Of a stretch of DNA of 10,365 nucleotides, positions 5,337 to 10,365 are shown one piece after another. A model generated the notes under the pieces. That model ran no database searches, was not told where the DNA came from, and saw only the letters and a program-made list of their open reading frames with translations. This stretch comes from Bacillota bacterium (GTDB lineage Bacteria; Bacillota; Dehalobacteriia; UBA4068). Position numbers and translations under genes: made by a program. The stretch covers positions 1 through 10,365 of the forward strand of contig JAUMYD010000055.1 in assembly GCA_030528765.1 (NCBI GenBank), in the 5' to 3' direction. Every line of letters begins with the position of its first letter. Position 1 is the first letter of the stretch.

Positions 5337-6449
5337 ATGATCAAATTTTGCACAGAATGCGGCACGGTACTCTCTTCTGAAACAAAATTCTGTACGAACT
5401 GCGGTGCGGCCGTTCCTGACCCGGAGGATAGCTCTCCCTGGAAGGAAACAGAAGCCTATATTTCCTCCCACAGAGCAGGGGAAAGCAGCAATATCATCTA
5501 TAGCCCTGCCTTTGGGAAGGAGGAAGCGGAGCTGCCTCCTCCGCAAGGCAGCAAATATGAGGTGATCGGCACAGGCGGCTTCGTGGGGATCCTGCTTCTG
5601 CTGGGCATCCCCGTTCTGGGGCTGATCCTCTGCATTATTTGGGCCTGTGGCGGCTGCCGCAAAATCAGCAAGACCTACCTGGCCAGAGCTTTTCTTATTT
5701 TACATGTCCTGGGGCTGACCATCTGCCTGCTGGTCGGCTTTGCCACCAGATCCCTGATCGGCACCCTTATCCCGCAGTTGGAGGCAGAAAGCGGTATCCC
5801 CATCTCACAGATCATCAAAAACATACAACCTTTTGAAGAAACGTATGAGAGCCCGTCAGCAGAGGAAAGCGCCGCGGGAGAAGCTGCCGTAGAAGAAGAG
5901 AACGGAGAAGCCAACCCTGAAAGCGGCGATGAAAGGGAAATTCCGGGAGCAGCTGAGCTTTTGGCTCTTCTGCCCCTGCTCTCCGGTGGAGAAATGCTGC
6001 AGGAGCTGCAAAATATGGACCCCCAGCTTTTGTCTGAGCTTCTGGAAAGCCAGGCACTTGAAGGAGTGGATCTAAACACACTGGCACAGCTGCTCACGGA
6101 GGAGGCCCGGAATGAGAGCACTGCGGAAAACATAGCCGAAGCCGGAAGGAACGAAGGCTCCGGCTGGCCCGAAGCCCTGCGGGAATATCCCGGAGGAAGC
6201 AGCAGGGAGCTGGAAGGCGCGACACAGATCAGCGGCAGCAGCCGGGAAGAAATGCTCTCCTGGATCGAAGCACTAAAAAACGATGGTTTCTATTATCAGG
6301 ATTTCTATAATTCCGGGAAAACAGAGCAGGAACTGCTGGAAGAAAATGAATGGTGGGCCTATAACGGCGAACTCTTCCTGCATATTTCCTATAAAGACGA
6401 GATCGTCACCGTGGAATACGACCGGGAGATGCCGAACATCCCCCATTGA
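5337..6449 (+). CDS. Zinc-ribbon, two-transmembrane-segment protein of unknown function
   Basis: A 370-residue protein. Residues 5-22 form a four-cysteine zinc ribbon (CTEC then CTNC). A polar linker leads to two transmembrane segments, about 81-103 and 115-137, joined by a short loop with CGGCRK. Next come an acidic, low-complexity stretch (about 167-205) and a leucine-rich, probably helical stretch (about 207-256). Last is an aromatic- and acid-rich C-terminal region (about 300-363) that I cannot assign to a family. Such zinc-ribbon plus membrane architectures are common in Bacillota and mostly uncharacterised. The two segments would place the ribbon and the C-terminal part on the same side of the membrane. 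The start at 5337 begins at the ribbon and has AAGGGGG nine bases upstream; an in-frame ATG at 5286 lacks a binding site. It appears monocistronic, with its own promoter and a hairpin terminator downstream. Confidence 0.85.
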   Translation: MIKFCTECGTVLSSETKFCTNCGAAVPDPEDSSPWKETEAYISSHRAGESSNIIYSPAFGKEEAELPPPQGSKYEVIGTGGFVGILLLLGIPVLGLILCIIWACGGCRKISKTYLARAFLILHVLGLTICLLVGFATRSLIGTLIPQLEAESGIPISQIIKNIQPFEETYESPSAEESAAGEAAVEEENGEANPESGDEREIPGAAELLALLPLLSGGEMLQELQNMDPQLLSELLESQALEGVDLNTLAQLLTEEARNESTAENIAEAGRNEGSGWPEALREYPGGSSRELEGATQISGSSREEMLSWIEALKNDGFYYQDFYNSGKTEQELLEENEWWAYNGELFLHISYKDEIVTVEYDREMPNIPH

Positions 6450-6475
6450 TCCGCAGCCAAAGCTGCAGAGATCCC

Positions 6476-6507
6476 CTCTGCTCTTCCCAAAAAGGAAGAA
6501 AGCAGAG
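6476..6507 (+). repeat. Bulged hairpin downstream of the zinc-ribbon gene
   Basis: CTCTGCT plus CTTCC (6476-6487) pairs with GGAAG and AGCAGAG (6494-6498, 6501-6507), with a two-base AA bulge and an A-rich loop. It begins 27 bases after the stop codon, has no T-run after it, and lies just before the larger terminator hairpin. It may protect the 3' end of the mRNA or mark a decayed terminator. Confidence 0.6.
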
Positions 6508-6527
6508 CGAAAGATGCGCTCCTGAAA

Positions 6528-6564
6528 AACAAAGCACAGCCTGCAAAACAGGCTGTGCTTTGTT
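6528..6564. terminator. Hairpin terminator, probably bidirectional
   Basis: A 16-bp perfect stem, AACAAAGCACAGCCTG (6528-6543) with its complement at 6549-6564, closes a CAAAA loop. On the plus strand the U-rich part is within the stem base (CTTTGTT). On the minus strand the stem ends in a run of T residues (6529-6525), giving the better tail. It can end the zinc-ribbon transcript and also stop minus-strand read-through from the riboflavin operon. Confidence 0.78.
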
Positions 6565-6892
6565 ACACCAATGAGGCCTACCCGCGGGGAACCGGGCAGC
6601 AGAGCTGCTTTTCCGCAGGGCTACGGCCGTTTCGCTGCGCTTTTCCGGATGCCTTCCCGAACGCTTCCCCGCTGAACAGAGCTACCGAAGGGCACTGCTC
6701 GCTCCGGCTGCAACACCTTCCGCGAATGCCAGCGCAAGGCTATGACATATACGGACTTCTAATCCGTGGGTCGGGGGTTCGATAAAGCGGAACAACGTTC
6801 CCAGGAAAGCACGATCGATCGGGCACTTGCTCTTCCATCGCAGATGCAAAACATTCCATGCCCGCACTTACGCTCTGCATCAGCGAAAGCGC
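6565..6892. other. Noncoding stretch with several short hairpins
   Basis: About 330 bases between two terminators with no believable protein gene; open frames here lack ribosome binding sites and family resemblance. Visible structure includes a CCCGCGGG palindrome (6581-6588), a hairpin at 6716-6739 (8-bp arms, one mismatch, 8-base loop), a tRNA fragment at 6751-6782, GGAAC-N3-GTTCC at 6789-6801, and a longer arm at 6839-6848 pairing with 6876-6885 (nine pairs, one A-A mismatch). The terminator at 6893 has its better T-tail on the plus strand, as would suit a plus-strand transcript. It could be an unrecognised structured RNA, a dispersed repeat, or a decayed tRNA or integration site. Confidence 0.5.
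6751..6782 (+). pseudogene. Partial tRNA-Arg(TCT): anticodon arm, variable loop and half of the T arm
   Basis: Thirty-two bases read as an anticodon stem ACGGA, loop CTTCTAA with anticodon TCT, stem TCCGT, variable loop, then GGGGGTTCGA of the T arm. This matches the usual bacterial tRNA-Arg for AGA codons. The D arm and acceptor stem upstream cannot be recognised. After TTCGA the sequence continues TAAAGCGG, so the second T-stem strand and the 3' acceptor strand are missing. It cannot fold as a complete tRNA. It is probably a remnant of duplication, or of an integration event at a tRNA gene. Confidence 0.75.
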
Positions 6893-6928
6893 AACAGACC
6901 GCCTGCCTTTTGGCAGGCGGTCTGTTTT
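6893..6928. terminator. Hairpin terminator at the end of the riboflavin operon, probably bidirectional
   Basis: A 15-bp perfect stem, AACAGACCGCCTGCC (6893-6907) with its complement at 6912-6926, and a four-base loop. It lies about 25 bases past the ribH stop. On the minus strand the tail after the stem is GCGC, which is poor; on the plus strand TT, CA and TTTT follow, which is better. It probably ends the rib operon, but by tail quality it would work better on a plus-strand transcript from the noncoding stretch. Confidence 0.8.
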
Positions 6929-6950
6929 CATTTTCAAGAAATGGTAAGGA

Positions 6951-7418
6951 CTAGGCTTCGATCTCCCGGATCAGGTTTACCATCTCAATGGCACCCAGGG
7001 CGCAGTCATAGCCCTTATTCCCGGCCTTGGTGCCGGCACGTTCGATGGCCTGCTCAATGTTTTCCGTAGTCACAACGCCAAACATCACTGGGATCTCACT
7101 GGCCAGGGAAACGGCAGCGATTCCCTTGGAGACCTCACTGCAAACATAATCATAATGGCTCGTGCTGCCACGGATCACTGCACCCAGGCAGATGACCGCG
7201 TCATATTTGCCGCTCTTCGCCATTTTGGAGGCGATCAAGGGGATCTCAAAAGCACCGGGAACCCAGGCCACCTGAATGTTTTCTTCCTGCACACCATGGC
7301 GCAGCAGGCCGTCCATGGCGCCGCCCAGCAGCTTGGAGGTGATGAATTCATTAAAACGGGCAGCAACGATGCCGATTTTAATGTCCCCGGGAACCAATTT
7401 TCCTTCGAAGGTTTTCAT
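6951..7418 (-). CDS. ribH: 6,7-dimethyl-8-ribityllumazine synthase (riboflavin synthase beta chain)
   Basis: The 155-residue enzyme condenses 5-amino-6-ribitylamino-uracil with 3,4-dihydroxy-2-butanone 4-phosphate to give lumazine, the penultimate step of riboflavin synthesis. Members assemble into pentamers or 60-subunit shells. Conserved stretches are [15 protein letters not shown] (20-34), VPGAFEIPL (53-61) and [14 protein letters not shown] (79-92), with the catalytic histidine H88. Length is typical. I start at MKTFEGKL (7418) because this is the usual N-terminus and an AGGATGG element lies about 8 bases upstream; the in-frame ATG at 7430 has AAAGG directly abutting it, which is poor spacing. 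It is the last gene of the operon, 23 bases after ribBA, and a hairpin terminator follows. Confidence 0.96.
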   Translation of the reverse strand: MKTFEGKLVPGDIKIGIVAARFNEFITSKLLGGAMDGLLRHGVQEENIQVAWVPGAFEIPLIASKMAKSGKYDAVICLGAVIRGSTSHYDYVCSEVSKGIAAVSLASEIPVMFGVVTTENIEQAIERAGTKAGNKGYDCALGAIEMVNLIREIEA

Positions 7419-7441
7419 TTTACGAACCATCCTTTCCCAAA

Positions 7442-8641
7442 TCAGTATTTCAAAATATGTCCCATACGTTCCTGCTTGGTTTTCAGATAAAACAGATCAT
7501 ATACTGTGGCATCGATCTGTATCGGCACACGTTCCACGATATCCAGGCCAAATTCAGAGAGCTGATAGACCTTATCCGGGTTATTGGTCAGCAGATGCAT
7601 GCTCTTCACACCCAGATCCCGCAGGATCTGCGCGCCGATGTAATACTCCCGCTCATCCCCGGCAAAACCCAGTGCCAGATTGGCATCCAGGGTATCCAGG
7701 CCCTGCTCCTGCAGCTCATAGGCACGCAGCTTGTTGATGAGGCCAATGCCCCGGCCCTCCTGCCGCATATAAAGCAGGATGCCCCGGCCTTCCTTCTCGA
7801 TCTGGGTCATGGCAGCAGCCAGCTGCTCCCCACAATCGCAGCGCAGGGAACCAAAGGTATCGCCGGTCAGGCATTCCGAATGGACGCGGCAAAGGACGGC
7901 ATCCCCATCGCCGATCTCTCCTTTGACCAGAGCCACATGATGCTCCCCATTCAGGCGATTCACATAGCCATAAGCCACGAAATCCCCGTATTTGGTGGGC
8001 ATTTTCGTAACGGCCACCCGATCCACCAGCTGTTCATGGCATTTCCGGTAATTCTGCAGATCCTTGATGGTGATGAATTTCATATCCCATTTGGCAGCCA
8101 GCTCCATCAGGGCCGGGGTGCGCAGCATGGTGCCGTCATCACCCATCACCTCGCAGCAGATGCCGCATTCCTTCAGACCGGCCAAACGGCAGAGATCCAC
8201 CGTGGCTTCCGTATGCCCGTCCCGCTCAAAAACGCCGTTTTTCCGGGCCAGCAGGGGAAACATATGGCCGGGCCGACGGAAATCCTCCGGCTTCGCATCC
8301 TCCTCCACGCACTTCATAGCGGTGATGGAGCGTTCCACAGCGGAAATGCCGGTGGTAGTCTCCACATGGTCGATGGATACGGTAAAGGCCGTTTCATGGT
8401 TGTCCGTATTCTGCACCACCATCTGATTCAGGCCCAGCTTCCGCACAAAGGCGTCGGACATGGGCATGCAGATCAGGCCCTTGCCATAGGTGGCCATGAA
8501 ATTGATATTCTCCGTGGTGGCAAATTCCGCCGCACAGATAAAATCCCCTTCATTTTCCCGATCCGGGTCATCCGTTACCAGGATAATTTTTCCCTTTCGC
8601 AGATCTTCCAGGGCTTCTTCCACAGTATTGAACTGAAACAT
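7442..8641 (-). CDS. ribBA: Bifunctional 3,4-dihydroxy-2-butanone 4-phosphate synthase / GTP cyclohydrolase II
   Basis: A 399-residue fusion supplying both branches of the riboflavin pathway. The N-terminal half (about 1-205) turns ribulose 5-phosphate into dihydroxybutanone phosphate and formate: DRENEGD (27-33), RRPGHMFPL (122-130) and GHTEA (142-146) are its active-site signatures. The C-terminal half (about 206-399) opens GTP to the diaminopyrimidine precursor, releasing formate and pyrophosphate. Its zinc ligands are C257, C268 and C270 in [16 protein letters not shown], and the catalytic loop is RQEGRGIGL (293-301). Both halves look intact, and the total length is standard for Bacillota RibBA. 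AAGGAGG lies 7 bases before the ATG. It starts 12 bases after the end of ribE, so translation is probably closely coupled. Confidence 0.97.
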   Translation of the reverse strand: MFQFNTVEEALEDLRKGKIILVTDDPDRENEGDFICAAEFATTENINFMATYGKGLICMPMSDAFVRKLGLNQMVVQNTDNHETAFTVSIDHVETTTGISAVERSITAMKCVEEDAKPEDFRRPGHMFPLLARKNGVFERDGHTEATVDLCRLAGLKECGICCEVMGDDGTMLRTPALMELAAKWDMKFITIKDLQNYRKCHEQLVDRVAVTKMPTKYGDFVAYGYVNRLNGEHHVALVKGEIGDGDAVLCRVHSECLTGDTFGSLRCDCGEQLAAAMTQIEKEGRGILLYMRQEGRGIGLINKLRAYELQEQGLDTLDANLALGFAGDEREYYIGAQILRDLGVKSMHLLTNNPDKVYQLSEFGLDIVERVPIQIDATVYDLFYLKTKQERMGHILKY

Positions 8642-8653
8642 CCATCTTCCTCC

Positions 8654-9301
8654 TTAATACCCGTATCGGGTCAGAAACTCTTTTGTGATCCCGCTTTTCG
8701 CAGGGGCAGCCTCCGCGGGCTGCAACAATTTTTCCACATATTTGCCGATCATATCGTTTTCCAGATTCACCAGATCCCCCAGCTTACGCTCCTTCAAAAC
8801 CGTGACCTCCACAGTATGGGGAATGGCCGAGATGGAGAAACGATCCGCAAAAACCTTTGCCACAGTCAGGCTGATGCCGTCTATGGCAATGGAGCCTTTC
8901 TCGATGATGTAGCGCAGGATGGGTGCTTCCGCCTGGATGGTATACCAGATGGCATTGTCATCCCGGCGAATCTCCACGATGCGCCCCACGCCGTCCACAT
9001 GCCCGGCAACGATATGCCCGCCGAAACGGCCATTCAGCGGCATGGCCCGCTCCAGATTCACCCGGCTGCCGCTGTGCAGCTGACTCAGAGAGGAGCGGTT
9101 CAGGGTCTCATGCATCACATCCGCAGTAAAGCTGCCGGATTGCAGGGAAGTGACCGTCAGGCAGACGCCGTTTACCGCGATGCTGTCCCCGACTTTGGCA
9201 TCCTCCAGAACGGTGGAAGCAAAGATCGTCAGCGCAGCGGAATCCCGCCCTTTTTGAATCTTCGCGATGCTGCCGATCTCTTCAACGATCCCCGTGAACA
9301 T
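8654..9301 (-). CDS. ribE: Riboflavin synthase alpha chain
   Basis: The 215-residue enzyme dismutates two lumazine molecules to riboflavin and the ribitylamino-uracil precursor. It is made of two similar lumazine-binding repeats: repeat one starts MFTGIVEEIG and contains GDSIAVNGVCLTV (38-50); repeat two starts near GGHIVAGHVDGVG (94-106) and contains KGSIAIDGISLTV (135-147). The MFTGIVEE start at 9301 is the classic N-terminus and has GAGGTGGAG upstream; an in-frame ATG five codons earlier is rejected. The start lies inside ribD: the two coding regions overlap by 20 bases (9282-9301), which suggests translational coupling. ribBA follows 12 bases downstream. Some Bacillota name this gene ribE and others ribC. 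Confidence 0.96.
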   Translation of the reverse strand: MFTGIVEEIGSIAKIQKGRDSAALTIFASTVLEDAKVGDSIAVNGVCLTVTSLQSGSFTADVMHETLNRSSLSQLHSGSRVNLERAMPLNGRFGGHIVAGHVDGVGRIVEIRRDDNAIWYTIQAEAPILRYIIEKGSIAIDGISLTVAKVFADRFSISAIPHTVEVTVLKERKLGDLVNLENDMIGKYVEKLLQPAEAAPAKSGITKEFLTRYGY

Positions 9302-10365
9302 TCTGCTCCACCTCACTCTCGATCAGAAAATCATCACCCAGCCTTTGGATGCTGCTGTTTTTCAAAAACACTGCTTCCGCAGGGGAAGGAAATCCTCTCC
9401 CCTCCACCGGAGTCTTTGCCGCATCCCCGCCGAAAAGCTTGGGCGCAAGATAGGCATAAACCTTCTGCACGATACCGCTTTCCAGTGCAGCCCAATTCAG
9501 GGTACCGCCGCCCTCCAGCAGGATGCTATCGATTTTTTCTTCTCCCAGACGCTGCATCAGAGCCTGCAGATCCACGCGGCCCTCTTTTTCCGGGAGGACA
9601 AACAGCTGACAGCCCGCTTCCAGATAGGGCTGCTGCTTTTCCGCATCCCCACAGCAGGTGGCCAGAATGCTAGGGCACTGCTGCGCGGTGGATACCACCT
9701 GGGCATTAAGGGGTGTGCGGAGCTGAGAATCGCAGATGATGCGGATGGGGTTTTTTCCGCCGGGCATACGGCAGTTCAGCAGCGGATCATCGGCCAGCAC
9801 CGTTCCCACGCCCACCATGATGCCGCTGTATCTGTGCCGTAGCTGCTGCACATGGCTTCTGGCCTGCTCCCCGGTGACCCATTTGGAAGCGCCGGTATAA
9901 GCAGCGATCTTCCCATCCATCGTCATGGCATATTTCATGGCCACAAAGGGCCGCTTCGTTTGTATATAGTGCAAAAAGACCTCGTTCAGGCGGTCGCATT
10001 CCTCCCGCAGCAGATTCTCTGTTACGGAAAGGCCATGCTCCCGCAGAATGCGGATGCCCTTCCCTGCCACCAGGGGGTTAGGGTCGGCAGAGCCCACAAA
10101 GACCTCTTTGATGCCCGCCTCCAGGATGGCCTCCACGCAGGGAGGCTGCTTTCCATGGTGACAGCAGGGCTCCAGCGTCACATACTTCGTGGCCCCTTCC
10201 GGGGATTCACTGCAGTTCGCCATTGCGTTTCGCTCTGCATGGGGCTGCCCATATCGCTCAGGGCAGCCACGGCCGATGATGCGCCCCTCCGTCACGATGA
10301 GGGCGCCAACCATCGGATTGGGAGAGACCCAGCCGCAGGCGCTTTCCGCCAGCTGCAGGGCTTCC
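9282..10365 (-). CDS. ribD: Bifunctional diaminohydroxyphosphoribosylaminopyrimidine deaminase / 5-amino-6-(5-phosphoribosylamino)uracil reductase (5' end outside window)
   Basis: About 360 residues are visible; only some ten N-terminal residues are likely to be missing, because the window opens just before the familiar SPNPMVGA stretch. The N-terminal deaminase domain has the zinc-binding HAE motif in QPHAERNA and the second signature PCCHHGKQPPC, giving one His and two Cys ligands. The C-terminal reductase domain begins near KYAMTMDGKIAAYTGASKWV and includes ILLEGGGTLNWAAL. It catalyses the second and third steps of riboflavin synthesis using zinc and NADPH. The internal ATG at 10313 is not the start, since the reading frame continues upstream with ALQLAESACGWVSPNP. 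Its 3' end overlaps ribE by 20 bases. An FMN riboswitch often precedes ribD in Bacillota, but that region lies outside the window. Confidence 0.96.
   Translation of the reverse strand, partial: EALQLAESACGWVSPNPMVGALIVTEGRIIGRGCPERYGQPHAERNAMANCSESPEGATKYVTLEPCCHHGKQPPCVEAILEAGIKEVFVGSADPNPLVAGKGIRILREHGLSVTENLLREECDRLNEVFLHYIQTKRPFVAMKYAMTMDGKIAAYTGASKWVTGEQARSHVQQLRHRYSGIMVGVGTVLADDPLLNCRMPGGKNPIRIICDSQLRTPLNAQVVSTAQQCPSILATCCGDAEKQQPYLEAGCQLFVLPEKEGRVDLQALMQRLGEEKIDSILLEGGGTLNWAALESGIVQKVYAYLAPKLFGGDAAKTPVEGRGFPSPAEAVFLKNSSIQRLGDDFLIESEVEQNVHGDR

Noticed and set aside
4818..5546. A 242-codon minus-strand frame crossing the 4904-5336 gap
   Set aside because: It overlaps a strong terminator, a promoter and the ends of two real genes, and its translation resembles no protein family.
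6565..6928. RNase P RNA, tmRNA or a T-box
   Set aside because: None of the expected signatures was seen: no GAGGAAAGTCC core, no complete tRNA-like ends, no T-box sequence.
6555..6954. Short open frames on both strands in the noncoding stretch
   Set aside because: They lack ribosome binding sites, cross terminators and the tRNA fragment, and are low in recognisable protein sequence.
7457..9673. A 738-codon open frame on the plus strand
   Set aside because: It is antisense to ribH-ribBA-ribE-ribD, whose motifs are intact; long antisense frames are expected from the codon bias of these genes.
1..10365. CRISPR array, insertion sequence or toxin-antitoxin pair
   Set aside because: No regularly spaced repeats, transposase motifs, terminal inverted repeats of an element, or paired small toxin and antitoxin genes were found.

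Overview
The window looks like chromosomal DNA of a low- to mid-GC Bacillota, probably a gut-type Clostridia or Negativicutes. The reasons are strong AAGGAGG-type ribosome binding sites, many factor-independent terminators, the ribD-ribE-ribBA-ribH gene order, and several families largely known from Bacillota (DUF1292, DUF3842). The genus cannot be fixed from the sequence. All gene assignments come from motif recognition by eye, with no database search.

Left part (1-1730, minus strand): a CobW/G3E-family GTPase carrying an N-terminal DUF1292 domain runs off the left edge. It is preceded by a YoaK-type DUF1275 membrane protein with its own promoter. Centre-left (1782-4411, plus strand), transcribed divergently: a zinc/cadmium resistance operon made of a CadC/SmtB-like ArsR repressor, a free-standing 72-residue HMA metal-binding protein, and a Zn/Cd/Pb-exporting P1B-ATPase that lacks its own HMA domain. 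Metal would release the repressor, the HMA protein would bind metal and may deliver it, and the ATPase would expel it. The operon leader holds a sigma-A-like promoter, an operator-like repeat array and a perfect 18-bp hairpin. A DUF3842 gene with its own promoter follows and ends in a clear terminator at 4945-4978.

Middle (4979-6950): a promoter and a leader of about 185 bases precede a predicted membrane protein with a zinc ribbon at its N-terminus and no recognised C-terminal domain. Then comes about 500 bases without a credible protein gene, bounded by two hairpin terminators. It contains a 32-base piece of a tRNA-Arg(TCT) gene and several short hairpins.

Right part (6951-10365, minus strand): the riboflavin operon ribD (5' end outside the window), ribE, ribBA, ribH, tightly packed. 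Together these enzymes take GTP and ribulose 5-phosphate to riboflavin. Nothing here amounts to a clearly new system. The items most worth a second look are the leader hairpin of the metal operon, the noncoding stretch with the tRNA fragment, and the DUF1292-CobW fusion.
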